Assembly (NCBI GenBank): GCA_018435605.1
Contig: JAHDNF010000025.1
Span: 1 to 64,000, forward strand
From: a bacterium
GTDB lineage: Bacteria > Auribacterota > Auribacteria > Auribacterales > Auribacteraceae
DNA length: 64,000 nt
Direction: 5' to 3'
Under the pieces are notes generated by a model that saw only the letters and a program-made list of their open reading frames with translations, made no database searches and had not been told where the DNA came from. The stretch's first letter is position 1, and every line of letters starts with the position of its first letter. The position numbers and the translations under genes were made by a program. Positions 1 to 8,968 of the stretch are shown piece after piece.

Positions 1-192
1 CATCCGGTGTGGTTGACGCCGTAGCGGGGCTGACGCTTGGAGCGGATTTAGGCGAATCTTTCTGCATAGACGCCATAGCCTGTGCTACAGGGTCGTCATC
101 CGGTGTGGTTGACGCCGTAGCGGGGCTGACGCTTGGAGCGGGTTTAGGCGAATCTTTCTGCACAGATGCCATAGCCTGCGCTACAGGGTCGT
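1..192. repeat. 96-bp in-frame tandem repeat
   Basis: Two head-to-tail copies (1-96 and 97-192) differ at only about four positions. The period is 32 codons and the repeat lies inside the minus-strand coding sequence, so it encodes a low-complexity Pro/Ala/Ser linker. The array probably continues beyond the left edge. The high identity suggests recent duplication and possible length variation between strains. Confidence 0.9.
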
Positions 193-307
193 CCGGCGAT
201 TTTTTATCTGCGGACGGCGCAGGCGCTACGCCTGCCTTTTTCTGTTTGGCGGCCTGAGCGGCTTCCTGTATCATTTTGTCGACATCTTCTTGGGTAAAAT
301 GGTCCAT
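1..307 (-). CDS. Repeat-containing protein, N-terminal part (runs off left edge)
   Basis: A minus-strand reading frame opens with ATG at 307, preceded by a good ribosome site (GGGAGG), and stays open to the left edge, so only about 102 residues are visible. It begins MDHFTQEDVDKMIQEAAQAA, a charged amphipathic helix, and continues into a Pro/Ala/Ser-rich region made of 32-residue repeats, each with a DDPVAQAMAS-QKDSPK core. The opening vaguely resembles the SQ-E-ID-LL helix at the start of FliM/FliY flagellar switch proteins, which binds CheY-P, but that is only a resemblance. The product is unknown. The plus-strand frame over the same bases is a shadow of this gene. Confidence 0.7.
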   Translation of the reverse strand, partial: MDHFTQEDVDKMIQEAAQAAKQKKAGVAPAPSADKKSPDDPVAQAMASVQKDSPKPAPSVSPATASTTPDDDPVAQAMASMQKDSPKSAPSVSPATASTTPD

Positions 308-599
308 GATATCCTCCCATACCTTTTTTATATATGAAAATATTTCAACAATCTGTGAGTGAAACAATTACATAACACCTGCCTGATTGATGTAGTTATT
401 GCCTGAAATTTTCTCATGATATATATCGGCAACCGGACGGATTAGTTAAGGAAACTCTGAAAAATCAAAAGATGTTATTGCCGCAATAGTAGCGACTCGG
501 CAATCATGGCGGTTATTGATCGTTGATTTCCAGATAAATACAGTTAATTTTCAGAATTGGTAAAATTTGTATGACGGTGTTGCCGCAGGAGCAAGAAAA
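308..599. other. Intergenic region with a MITE-like remnant
   Basis: No coding sequence is supported here. The left part should carry the promoter of the minus-strand gene starting at 307. Around 446-536 there is a segment bounded by TTAAGGAAACTCTGAAAAATC on one side and GATTTCCAGATAAAT on the other. It resembles the better-preserved element at 31101-31227. Nothing else is recognised. Confidence 0.4.
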
Positions 600-2048
600 C
601 TATTTTGCGCCGTACGCGGTGAGAACTACCGGTATGGTTTTCAATAAAATGACCAAATCGAGCCAAAGCGACCAATGGTCGATATACCACAGGTCCATAC
701 GCATCCATTCGTCGAAATCGGTAATCTGGTTTCTGCCGGATATCTGCCATATACATGTGATTCCGGGTTTCATGCTTAGTTTACGCCGTTGCCATCGTTC
801 ATATAGTTCCACTTCTTTGGGTAGAGGCGGACGAGGTCCGACAAGACTCATTTCCCCTTTGAGAACATTGAATAGCTGAGGCAGTTCGTCGAGGCTGGTT
901 TTTCGCAAGAATTTGCCGATTTTGGTAATACGCGGGTCGTTGGTCATTTTGAATACAGGGCCTTCCATTTCGTTGTATTCGGAAAGTTCTTTAAGTTTTG
1001 CCTCTGCGTCCTGATACATTGACCGGAACTTATAGAAGGTAAACGGCCTTCCGTACAACCCCGATCGTGTTTGTTTGAACAGCATTGGACCCGGTGAAGT
1101 GCATTTTACCGCTAAGGCAATGGCTAGCATCAACGGCAACGAAATGATGATAAGAATAACCGCGGCAAGGCGGTCTAGCGCGTATTTTATAAATAAATCC
1201 AGTACGTTGGTGGGTGTTGTGGTAAAGGTAAGAATCGGCATGTCGTGAAATTTTTCTACAGACGGTTTGGCGATTTTCAAGTCGTAATAATTGAGAGGAA
1301 TACGGGTTTTTATACCCAGAACCTCGCATTCCTCGAGAATTTTGTGTGTTTTTTCAAAATCAAAAGGACGATTCGGGAATACTACTTCGTCAATGGAATG
1401 ATTGACAAGCGTTTCGGAAAGATTATCGAGAGTGCCCATAACAGGAATACCGTTTATATAGCCGCCCTGTTTGACAGCGGGTGTCGCGCTGATGATGCCG
1501 AATACCCGCAATCCCCAAAACAAATAACTGTTGAACGCTTGTATAAGCGTATCGCATTCTTTGCCGGTATATATAATCAGGATATTCTGGAACGCGAAGT
1601 TAGAGCGTTTTCGTTTGAAAAAGTAAAGGCGGAACAGAAGTTCTTTGAGCATCAGAAGTACAAAACTGACCGTGGCGATCAGAAAAATGAACAGACGGCT
1701 GATGCCTTCTATTTTAAACACATACATAAATAAAATTAATATAATTATTGCCTGAGCAACGCTTTTGAAAATTATCCAGAATGTCTCGCGAAGACTGGAA
1801 AGTTTGATCGACGCATACGCCCCGTTGATATCCATCAAAATCGGCCACAGGGGAATTAAAATAAACAAAAGCCACGCGAAATCCCCGAACGAATGAATTA
1901 CCGGAACTTGTATCGGCAGGCCTATCATTTTCGCCACGTCTACAGAGATCACTCGCAGGGTATACGCCAAGTACAGCGACAGCATAGCAACTATCGCGTC
2001 AAAAAAGATGTTGTTTATGTAGTAAGATACGTACTTTTCTTTAAGCAT
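600..2048 (-). CDS. Polyprenyl-phosphate sugar transferase (initiating exopolysaccharide glycosyltransferase)
   Basis: This 482-residue membrane protein belongs to the WbaP/EpsE-type polyprenyl glycosylphosphotransferases. These move a sugar-1-phosphate onto undecaprenyl phosphate to start polysaccharide synthesis at the inner membrane. The N-terminal third has about four or five membrane segments. The middle (about 145-270) is the CoA-binding-like domain common in the family. A further membrane helix (about 290-310) leads into the catalytic domain, with KFRSM, the DELPQLFNVLKGEMSLVGPRP stretch and a closing WQ-SGRN motif. Full length for the family. PEP-CTERM proteins elsewhere in the window fit the known link between exosortase sorting and exopolysaccharide. 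The substrate sugar cannot be read from the sequence. Confidence 0.93.
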   Translation of the reverse strand: MLKEKYVSYYINNIFFDAIVAMLSLYLAYTLRVISVDVAKMIGLPIQVPVIHSFGDFAWLLFILIPLWPILMDINGAYASIKLSSLRETFWIIFKSVAQAIIILILFMYVFKIEGISRLFIFLIATVSFVLLMLKELLFRLYFFKRKRSNFAFQNILIIYTGKECDTLIQAFNSYLFWGLRVFGIISATPAVKQGGYINGIPVMGTLDNLSETLVNHSIDEVVFPNRPFDFEKTHKILEECEVLGIKTRIPLNYYDLKIAKPSVEKFHDMPILTFTTTPTNVLDLFIKYALDRLAAVILIIISLPLMLAIALAVKCTSPGPMLFKQTRSGLYGRPFTFYKFRSMYQDAEAKLKELSEYNEMEGPVFKMTNDPRITKIGKFLRKTSLDELPQLFNVLKGEMSLVGPRPPLPKEVELYERWQRRKLSMKPGITCIWQISGRNQITDFDEWMRMDLWYIDHWSLWLDLVILLKTIPVVLTAYGAK

Positions 2049-2129
2049 AGGTTTTCCAAAGGTGTTGGATAAATTGGTTTGTAAGTATCCGGTAAATTAT
2101 ATCGGGGTATTTAGCGATTATGTTTACAA

Positions 2130-2158
2130 CTTATAGTATCTTTTTTGATTATTGTCAA
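2130..2158 (-). promoter_or_regulatory. Sigma-70-type promoter for the sugar transferase
   Basis: On the minus strand a perfect -35 TTGACA (2158-2153) is followed after 17 bases by TATAAG (2135-2130). It points at the gene starting at 2048 and leaves a leader of about 75 bases. Confidence 0.7.
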
Positions 2159-2321
2159 TTTTAATCTCGATTAAAAGAATATTGTATTCCATCCGATTTC
2201 CTTATCAAAAAATTTAGTTACTAATGTTATAAAGTGTTCGGCTATTCGGTCGAGAATAATAAATAGTGCAAATAACCAAACGAACAACCTGTTTGAGACC
2301 GGTTTTAAAAAGGGGCTTCTT

Positions 2322-4211
2322 ATGATTCTTAAAAATCAAAAAATTAGAACTAAATTATTGATGGGATTCGCAGTTGTGCTGATTCTGGCGTTAGGGATAG
2401 GATTAACCGCTCTGATGAAAAGTAGCCGCTATGCAAATATTGTCAAGCAGGAATCAGAAAACCTTTATCTGACTAAATTTATTCTTGAAAGAGAAATCGA
2501 CCATCTGAAATGGAGCGATCGAATATCAACCTTTTTTCTAAATAACGAACAATCTTTAAATGTTCAGCTTAATCCGAAAAAATGCAAATTTGGTTCATGG
2601 TATTATGAGTTCATTGTTTCAGACGATTTTAAAAGACTGCCTTCCGGCATCCAACAAAAGTTTCTTGCTATAGACAGCCTGCATATGAGCCTGCATGAAT
2701 CCGCGCATGAGATACACGACGGTTGGGAACACGGAAATACTGAAAGTTACGCCAAATCATTAAACATATACCAGAGCAAGACACGGAATATACTTGACGG
2801 GATGATAGACAGCTTCAATTCACTATTGGCCGATATCGAAACCTACAACGACCGGCTGACACAAGAACGGAATAACGCAATGGTTTTAATGCGAAAATCC
2901 ATAACCGGCATTCTTATAGTCGCGATAGTTTTAGGTGTGGCTATAGCTTTATTGATATCTTCTATTATTACTACGCCTATCCGTCAGGTGGTAACTAAGT
3001 TGCGTTCCATTGCCGAAGGCGAAGGCGATCTAACGCAAAAATTGGTTATAGACAGCGGCGACGAACTTGGCGAGCTGGCAATATATTTCAACGCATTCCT
3101 TGACAGCTTAAGGAACATGGTTAAGGCAATTTTGCTCGGATCACAAGAAATTACAAAAGGCGTGGATGATATGCAGGGTTCGTTTAAAAAGATTGCCGGT
3201 TCCTCGCAGATACTTTCCACAACCGCTCTACAAACAAGCGAAGCCGCAAATGAAATGGCGCAATCTGTTGAGGATGTGGTATCGAATATATCTATAATGT
3301 CAGCGGCATCGCTACAGACTTCGTCGACCACGGAACAAATTGCCGGCAACATAAAAGAAGTTTTTAAGTCGGTTACCGAGCAGATGGCGGCGGTCAATCA
3401 ATCGTCATCTGCCAGCGAACAATTGTCGTCCGCTATAAAGGCGGTTGCAGGCAATGCGCGAAAGGTCAAAGAGATATCCGATGAGATAAGCGGTAAAGCT
3501 AAACAGGGCAATAAAGCTGTTAAAGAATCTGTAATCGGAATGCAAGATATAGCGGACAGCGCTTCGCAGATACGCAATATAATCACCGTCATTACAACTA
3601 TCGCTTCCCAAACTAACCTTCTTGCACTGAACGCCGCTATCGAGGCCGCTAGGGCAGGCGAGGCGGGAAAAGGGTTTGCGGTTGTCGCTGACGAGGTTCG
3701 CAGTCTTGCGGAACAATCCGCTCAGGCCGCCGGTGAAATTACGGAGCTAATAAATAATTCCAACACAAAAACCGAGCTTGGGGTTTCGTTGATTAAAAAT
3801 GTCGAACAGATAATATCCGAAATGACGATGGGGATAAATCAAGTGGATTCCCTTATCGGAGAAGTCAGCGATTCGACAAGAGAACAAGAAAAAGGCGCTG
3901 AGGAAATCTCAAAAGCCATGTCGTATCTAAATCAACTGACTTCGGATATCGAAAACGCCCTCAAGGAACAAACCAAAGCTACCGAGGAAGTTACCAAAGC
4001 AATGGCCGAGCTGGCTCAATCATCCGAAGAAATCAATGCGTCTATGAACGAGCAAAAACAAAGCAATCAAGATATTTGTAAGGCCATTGAACAGGTAACA
4101 TCGGTCGCTAAAGATAATAATGAACAATCTCAACAGACTGTTTCCATTGCAACTCTGGTGGGAGAACACGCGGAAAATCTTAATAACCTCATCAACAAAT
4201 TTAAAGTCTGA
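2322..4211 (+). CDS. Methyl-accepting chemotaxis protein with extracytoplasmic CZB-like sensor
   Basis: A 629-residue chemoreceptor. Membrane helices at about 11-31 and 193-218 bracket a short periplasmic domain. That domain carries a CZB-type zinc-binding pattern: His61 in EIDHLKW, Cys88 in [10 protein letters not shown], then His121 and His125 in [15 protein letters not shown] domain follows (about 215-265), then a long cytoplasmic coiled coil with the conserved tip [20 protein letters not shown]. It should signal through CheA/CheW, none of which lie in the window. AAAAGGGG precedes the ATG. CZB domains sense zinc or, through the Zn-Cys centre, oxidants; that role is inferred here. It ends just before a REP-like hairpin that could terminate transcription. 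Confidence 0.93.
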   Translation: MILKNQKIRTKLLMGFAVVLILALGIGLTALMKSSRYANIVKQESENLYLTKFILEREIDHLKWSDRISTFFLNNEQSLNVQLNPKKCKFGSWYYEFIVSDDFKRLPSGIQQKFLAIDSLHMSLHESAHEIHDGWEHGNTESYAKSLNIYQSKTRNILDGMIDSFNSLLADIETYNDRLTQERNNAMVLMRKSITGILIVAIVLGVAIALLISSIITTPIRQVVTKLRSIAEGEGDLTQKLVIDSGDELGELAIYFNAFLDSLRNMVKAILLGSQEITKGVDDMQGSFKKIAGSSQILSTTALQTSEAANEMAQSVEDVVSNISIMSAASLQTSSTTEQIAGNIKEVFKSVTEQMAAVNQSSSASEQLSSAIKAVAGNARKVKEISDEISGKAKQGNKAVKESVIGMQDIADSASQIRNIITVITTIASQTNLLALNAAIEAARAGEAGKGFAVVADEVRSLAEQSAQAAGEITELINNSNTKTELGVSLIKNVEQIISEMTMGINQVDSLIGEVSDSTREQEKGAEEISKAMSYLNQLTSDIENALKEQTKATEEVTKAMAELAQSSEEINASMNEQKQSNQDICKAIEQVTSVAKDNNEQSQQTVSIATLVGEHAENLNNLINKFKV

Positions 4212-4231
4212 TGTTATCAGGCAATAATAAA

Positions 4232-4315
4232 ATTCCGTAGGGAACAGGCTCGCCTGTTCCCTCTTTTTTTTGCAACCCGCTGGTAGGGAACAGGCATGCC
4301 TGTTCCTTACGGAAT
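4232..4315. repeat. REP-like double palindrome with GTAG heads
   Basis: Two near-identical hairpins lie in direct orientation. Each starts GTAG (4237 and 4283) followed by GGAACAGGC, a two-base centre and GCCTGTTCC. The outer ends ATTCCGTAGGGAACAGGC (4232-4249) and GCCTGTTCCTTACGGAAT (4298-4315) are also inverted repeats at 17 of 18 positions. The first hairpin is followed by eight T residues (4264-4271), so it could also end transcription of the chemoreceptor gene. A GTAG head followed by a palindrome is the hallmark of REP elements mobilised by RAYT (TnpA-REP) transposases. No such transposase is in the window. Confidence 0.75.
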
Positions 4316-4391
4316 ATAATATTTAACTTGGCAATATTCCGGTATCTTGCTATCGTTAAGAAAACAAGATTCAAAAAAGGAGGATATTGCT

Positions 4392-5156
4392 ATGATAAAA
4401 ATTCACAAGTCCGGTTTTTTGTATTTGATTCCTCTACTGCTGGTATTATCGGCGTCATGCGGACGGAGTAATCAGCCGATACCGGAACCGGAACTAATTA
4501 AGTTCGATACATCAGACGGCGTAACCATTTATGGCGATTATTACAAACAGGTAAAACCTTCGCCTTTACTTATCTTACTGCACATGTACGGCAGAAACCG
4601 CACCACATGGGCAAAGGCAATCCCCGACTGGTACAACCGAGGGTTTGCCGTTGTAGCAATAGATATGCGCGGACACGGAAACAGCCTTATCCAAAACGGA
4701 CAACCAATCCGGTTCGACCAGCAGGGCAACGCCGAGCTGTTCAAACAGGCGTGGAAAGATGTTGAAGCGGCTGTCAATTTTTTAGAACAGGATAAAAATG
4801 TCGTTACATCCCGGACGGTTCTTGCAGGCGCAAGCATAGGATGCACTGTAGCGCTTATCGCAGGGTCAAAACTGGATTATGTGCGGTCTGCTGTTTTAAT
4901 GTCGCCCGGAGAAAAATATCTCGGTATAGATTCTTGCGCGGATATACGAAATTTCGCGGGCAAACCGCTTTTTATGGTATCCGATCAAAAAGAAGCCCCT
5001 GCATGCGAAACCTTGATTGAAGCGGGCGGTTATTCGTCCGACAATCATGTGGTGTTTCCGGACGCGGGACACGGAACCATGATGTTCGATTCGGCGTCGT
5101 CGGATATGGTGATCAGAAAAATAGGGTTATGGCTTGAACGGGAATCTTTGGAATAA
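4392..5156 (+). CDS. Alpha/beta-hydrolase lipoprotein
   Basis: A 254-residue hydrolase. The start at 4392 is chosen because AAAGGAGG lies eight bases upstream and because it gives a proper lipoprotein signal ending LSASCG (Cys about 24). The upstream in-frame ATG at 4347 lacks both. The fold is alpha/beta hydrolase: LLHMYGRNRTTW near the oxyanion loop, nucleophile Ser in GASIGC, and a catalytic His in DAGHGTMMF near the C-terminus, with an Asp expected between. It resembles dienelactone-hydrolase-like or acyl-peptidase-like serine hydrolases. The substrate is unknown. It is likely anchored to the outer or inner membrane facing the periplasm. Confidence 0.85.
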   Translation: MIKIHKSGFLYLIPLLLVLSASCGRSNQPIPEPELIKFDTSDGVTIYGDYYKQVKPSPLLILLHMYGRNRTTWAKAIPDWYNRGFAVVAIDMRGHGNSLIQNGQPIRFDQQGNAELFKQAWKDVEAAVNFLEQDKNVVTSRTVLAGASIGCTVALIAGSKLDYVRSAVLMSPGEKYLGIDSCADIRNFAGKPLFMVSDQKEAPACETLIEAGGYSSDNHVVFPDAGHGTMMFDSASSDMVIRKIGLWLERESLE

Positions 5157-5167
5157 CAAATAGATTT

Positions 5168-5479
5168 TTACTTGCCGATATCCGGCGTATCGGTTTCGCG
5201 TTCAACGCGACGAGCCTCTTTTTCCCTGCGTGAATAAACCTGATGCAATGTAAGAGCCGCAACCAAGGTCAGCCATGTTACAGCGTTGGCTACAATTATG
5301 ATCGGGTCGTTGAGGTGTATTCCGTATACCATCCAGCAAGATACGCCTACCAAAAACTGAACCAGCGATATAACGCTTACATCATGAACCGATTTTGTGC
5401 GCGACATTTTTATTACCTGCGGAACAAACCCGAACATGGTCAGTACAGCGGCGAAAACCCCGAATAGTTTCCAGATCAT
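5168..5479 (-). CDS. SemiSWEET / PQ-loop sugar transporter
   Basis: A 103-residue protein with three membrane helices and the PQ-loop signature GFVPQVIKMSRTKSV in the first helix-loop unit. That length and topology match bacterial SemiSWEETs, which dimerise to move sugars across the inner membrane by facilitated diffusion. The ATG at 5479 (MIWKLFG) follows AAGGTGG at good spacing and is preferred to the GTG at 5488. The charged C-terminal tail (RREKEARRVERE) is cytoplasmic. The sugar carried is not evident. Confidence 0.88.
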   Translation of the reverse strand: MIWKLFGVFAAVLTMFGFVPQVIKMSRTKSVHDVSVISLVQFLVGVSCWMVYGIHLNDPIIIVANAVTWLTLVAALTLHQVYSRREKEARRVERETDTPDIGK

Positions 5480-5521
5480 ACAATCCACCTTGTGAAATAT
5501 TTGGTAAGGTTAAAAAAATAA

Positions 5522-5610
5522 TGTCATTGCGAAGCCCTGAAAGGGGCTGTGGCAATCTAATCTCTATTCATCTTGAGATCACCACGTCGCTGACGCTCCT
5601 CATGATGACA
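5522..5610. repeat. Imperfect inverted-repeat element (TGTCATTGCGA type)
   Basis: The segment opens TGTCATTGCGAAGCC...GTGGCAATCT and closes AGATCACCACGTCGCTGACG...TGATGACA. The two ends are degraded inverted complements. This arrangement is familiar as a small non-coding repeat in many bacterial and metagenomic genomes. The arms here have diverged, so the copy is probably old. It lies between the SemiSWEET promoter and the terminator of the next gene. Confidence 0.6.
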
Positions 5611-5670
5611 TTTTAAACGCGAACCTTAAAACTTTTTTAGCGTTCCAAAGTTTTACATTACATGTATAAA

Positions 5671-5703
5671 AAAAGAGCTGAGTTTATTGAACTCAGCTCT
5701 TTT
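5671..5703 (-). terminator. Rho-independent terminator of the 5727-6440 PEP-CTERM gene
   Basis: AAAAGAGCTGAGTT (5671-5684) and AACTCAGCTCTTTT (5690-5703) form a perfect 14-bp stem with a five-base loop. Read on the minus strand it ends in a run of T, as expected for the gene whose stop is at 5727. Confidence 0.85.
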
Positions 5704-5726
5704 GAGATATTGCTATATTTCAAAAA

Positions 5727-6440
5727 TTACTTTTTTATACGGCGAACAAGCAACAATATACCGCTAGCCATCAGCATCATCGCGCCCGGCTCAGGAACCG
5801 GCGCCCAAATACCTGCTCCTATTCCGTTTGCATTCCAATCAGTCATACCATTCGGATTGGATATATTGAAAGTCAACGGGTCTTGTAAAGTAAGATTAGT
5901 AGGTATAGTATATTGTATTATCGGCGTATCGAAATAATATAAGTTTGACCAAGCGAACGGATCAGTCTTCGGTTTACCATCAGCAAACTGAATAAAATTA
6001 CCATTTACATCAAATCCTGTATCTGACAGTACATAATTAAAAACCCTAACAAACATATTAACTGTTTCGCCTGCACTGTAATCTCTCAAATCAACATCAA
6101 AACCAGGCATGGTAAAAAAAGTAGTATATCCCCACGCATTAAGATTAGTTGAATCAAAATACCCACTAGGATTGGAATATGGAGGACTATTAACCAGATC
6201 AAGCACAGTGTCCCCTGCGGCGGCAAAAAATGGCCGGCTACCGTCTGCACCCATTGGATTAGATCCGCCAGCGGCCATAATCATAATTGCAGAACCCATA
6301 GGTATTTCTGTTGATGTCAATGGATCCAAAACTGGATTTTGTACATTAAATACAAGGTCAACTGTTATACTCTGCGACCATCCCAAAGATGTAATACAAA
6401 TCATTCCCACAACTAATGCTGATAATAATTTACATTTCAT
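5727..6440 (-). CDS. PEP-CTERM secreted protein
   Basis: A 237-residue exported protein with a Sec signal peptide (hydrophobic stretch about 5-20, then WSQS). It ends in a PEP-CTERM sorting tail: VPEPGAMMLMASGILLL followed by VRRIKK. Exosortase recognises PEP, cuts nearby, and the mature protein is released or linked to the exopolysaccharide layer. The body is rich in Asn, Asp and aromatic residues, has no Cys after the signal, and matches no family I can name. Start follows a strong AAGGAGG. Downstream is a strong terminator, so it is probably monocistronic. Confidence 0.88.
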   Translation of the reverse strand: MKCKLLSALVVGMICITSLGWSQSITVDLVFNVQNPVLDPLTSTEIPMGSAIMIMAAGGSNPMGADGSRPFFAAAGDTVLDLVNSPPYSNPSGYFDSTNLNAWGYTTFFTMPGFDVDLRDYSAGETVNMFVRVFNYVLSDTGFDVNGNFIQFADGKPKTDPFAWSNLYYFDTPIIQYTIPTNLTLQDPLTFNISNPNGMTDWNANGIGAGIWAPVPEPGAMMLMASGILLLVRRIKK

Positions 6441-6562
6441 TTTGATTTTCCTCCTTCATATTTTTCAGATCGTTTCTTTTTTGGTCTCTTGTTTATCGCT
6501 TTATAATTACTATATAACACATCATTTTCAAAAATACAACAAACCGGATAAAAAAATTTTAA

Positions 6563-7474
6563 TTATTCACTTGCTACCGGAGAATCAACCTTCCAGATAA
6601 AACCATTCTGTGCTTTATATAGATATGCTTTACCTGGCTGTAATGTCCATTTTTCAAGATCAGTATCAGTGGTGATTTCTTTTGCAAACAATGGAGGAAA
6701 TGGTGTTGCATAATACCATTTACCATCTGCCGCAGGGGTGTTTGGGTTATCCCAGAACACTGCACGATATTGCCACGAGTTGGTTGCCGGATTGAAACCG
6801 GTCATAATCACATCACCATTTATTGGGGAAAATGGCGCAACACCATTTCCAGGAGTCGGACTAATTGTAGCATCACTAGGATCAACTACAAAGGCATCAG
6901 AAATCAATAGATTTGACGGGAACGGATTGCCTATAACATTAAATCCGGGGTTTATTGGGATTTCCACCGTCTCATCATTTACTTCACCGAGCATGTATGT
7001 TTCACCGCCCTCCGCCGGCGGATTCGCGTATTGAACGGCAAACCCTTCTCCCGCAGAGAATCCTACATCGGTTAACTTAGCAAAAAATGGAGGAATAGGG
7101 GTAGATTCGAACCACCCTGTTTTTAAGTTAACAGTTCTAAACGTAATAGCAGGTCTAAAAGAACCAGTGGCAGGATTAAATTTAAATATTTTGTCGCCGG
7201 TTGAGAAATTCTGATTTGAAAAAGTTCCTTCGGAATAACCGTCCAAAACGCCGTCGTCATTGTAATCTGCGTTCAGGAAAATGATCTGTTCGTCGTCGCC
7301 GATATTTTTAAACGGTACGGAATAATAATAGTAACCTTGTCCCATAGGGGCTTTGACAAACCCGACTATTTTGGTTGATACTTCATCCTGCGCGTTGACG
7401 ACCGGGGCCAAAGATACGAAAAATGTGCATAATACCAGAAGGGACATCCATTTCGATTCTTTTCGAGTGTTCAT
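6563..7474 (-). CDS. Secreted two-repeat protein of unknown function
   Basis: A 303-residue protein with a signal peptide (MNTRKESKWMSLLVLCTFFV..., cleavage near VNAQ), preceded by AAAGGAGG. The mature part contains two related halves. Both carry GD-I---FNPATGSF/NSW, a G-WF/WYY-TP-PP-FAK stretch and a closing PG/GEG-A/F--Y element; GFNVIGNPFPS lies at the junction. It has no PEP-CTERM tail. Similar VVGY/SVPF-type beta-rich secreted proteins occur in PVC-group bacteria, but I cannot name the family with confidence. Probably a surface or envelope beta-protein. It lies upstream of and parallel to the PEP-CTERM gene at 5727. Confidence 0.75.
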   Translation of the reverse strand: MNTRKESKWMSLLVLCTFFVSLAPVVNAQDEVSTKIVGFVKAPMGQGYYYYSVPFKNIGDDEQIIFLNADYNDDGVLDGYSEGTFSNQNFSTGDKIFKFNPATGSFRPAITFRTVNLKTGWFESTPIPPFFAKLTDVGFSAGEGFAVQYANPPAEGGETYMLGEVNDETVEIPINPGFNVIGNPFPSNLLISDAFVVDPSDATISPTPGNGVAPFSPINGDVIMTGFNPATNSWQYRAVFWDNPNTPAADGKWYYATPFPPLFAKEITTDTDLEKWTLQPGKAYLYKAQNGFIWKVDSPVASE

Positions 7475-8111
7475 TTACGGTACCTCCTTTAGCGTACGTT
7501 TATGTGTATAAAAACTTTTCAACCTTATATATTCTATCAATATAACACGCTCTTTAAAGAAATTAAAACAAAAATTTTATAAACTTTCGCTCCTTTCGTA
7601 AGTGCGTCCGTTCAATATAATCGTGTCGGCAATATATCTCTATTGTTCATAATACCATGTTATAAGCGATTTGTCAAATTACCGGATAAAAATTTTTCAA
7701 AGAACCGCTATATTATCAACATCCATAAAGTTATATCGGTATTTCACTGTGCATTCTTTGCAATTAATCTTTTAAAGATATGATAATCAAAGCATTATAA
7801 CCTTGCATACAAAAAAAGCCGTTTTATTTTCCGGTTATGTAATATAAAGACAAAGGCATTCCGGAAATGTTTCATTAAAAGTAAAAATTTCTATAAAGGA
7901 ACATCTAAAGGTTGTCATTAGCGGTAACCTTAATAATTACGGTTCATAAATAACGCCATTATGATATCAACAATATATATTAATGTCAAGATTATTTGAA
8001 AGGCGCAGATCGGCTTGATTGTTTTGAGGCGGAAACAGGGTTAAAAGATATGTACCGGCAACGATTAAATACTATAAGTAATTTATAAACAATATGTTGT
8101 TATATTACCAG
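7475..8111. other. AT-rich intergenic region, no gene seen
   Basis: About 640 bases without a supportable coding sequence, RNA gene or strong hairpin. The left end must contain the promoter and ribosome site of the minus-strand gene at 7474. The remainder is AT-rich, with no repeat of note. Confidence 0.5.
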
Positions 8112-8723
8112 CTAATAATGGCGTTCCTGTTGCGCGCTCAATGAGTTATCGCGCTCTGCCGTTTGAGTATAGTTAGGAGCGAATTCCGTCCGGTGATATG
8201 CGTTACGGCGCAGTTCCATTCTGAAGCTTTGTTCAGGCATACAGTTTGGTCCGCGATATTCGAGGGTTTTATCGGTTTTCCTGAATCCCAATTTCGTATA
8301 CAGATTGATTGCGGGTATGTTGCGGGCTAACACATGCAGATAAATCAAAGAAAAATCCATACCGAGAAAACCGTATTGAAGCAATGCTTCCGTAGCTGAG
8401 ATACCGTAGCCGACCCCGCGGGAGTATTTGTCTATAGCTATCCAGATTTCCGCTTGCCGCTTGCGATGATCGATATGGTTGAATCCGCAAGTGCCGATAT
8501 ACTTTCCGTTGTCGTCTTCTATGGTCAGCAAAACACGGGCAGTATTGCGAATCGCGGTCTCGAACCACGACACATGCCGTGCGTACGTCATAACCGGATT
8601 TCGGTTTATCAGGCGGGCGGTTTCGATGTCGTTCATACAGCAAAACGAGTCGCCAAGATCGGTTCTGTTCATGGGACGCAGTCGAATCATTATTTCATAC
8701 CATTTTATATCAGTATTAAACAC
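8112..8723 (-). CDS. GNAT N-acetyltransferase (RimJ/RimL type)
   Basis: An acetyl-CoA-dependent transferase. The GNAT core is clear: RLRPMNRTDL at the start, IGTCGFNHID and AEIWIAI beta-strands, the acetyl-CoA loop RGVGYGISATEALLQYGF, and the NIPAINLYTKLGFRKT strand-helix. The pattern fits the subfamily that acetylates ribosomal-protein N-termini, antibiotics or sugars, so the acceptor is open. The longest frame starts at a GTG (8723) without a convincing ribosome site; an ATG at MIRLRP (residue 12) matches the usual domain start better. The last about 30 residues are charged and polar and lie beyond the fold. Confidence 0.82.
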   Translation of the reverse strand: MFNTDIKWYEIMIRLRPMNRTDLGDSFCCMNDIETARLINRNPVMTYARHVSWFETAIRNTARVLLTIEDDNGKYIGTCGFNHIDHRKRQAEIWIAIDKYSRGVGYGISATEALLQYGFLGMDFSLIYLHVLARNIPAINLYTKLGFRKTDKTLEYRGPNCMPEQSFRMELRRNAYHRTEFAPNYTQTAERDNSLSAQQERHY

Positions 8724-8968
8724 TACATTAATATATTAAGGATAATGACATGATTTTTTCGCAATGGTAAGAAAAAAGTTAAAAAAAATAAAGTTTCATT
8801 AGAAATCTCCGTTTACTATTTTATGACAATTTAACACAGTAACGTTATCAAGTTATTTATGTAAGGATTTTATATGGTGGAAATTTAAAAAAAAGGAGGT
8901 TTTAAAATCTTTAAGGCAACTATTTGCAGTTAGTTGAAACTTTAAAAATGTTCTAGGAGGGAAGAACA

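Noticed and set aside
1-192. Possible CRISPR-like or satellite repeat at the left edge
   Set aside because: The 96-bp unit is head-to-tail without spacers, is a multiple of three and stays in frame within a coding sequence.
9-257. Plus-strand frame over the repeat
   Set aside because: It is a shadow of the minus-strand gene, which has the ribosome site and start codon at 307.
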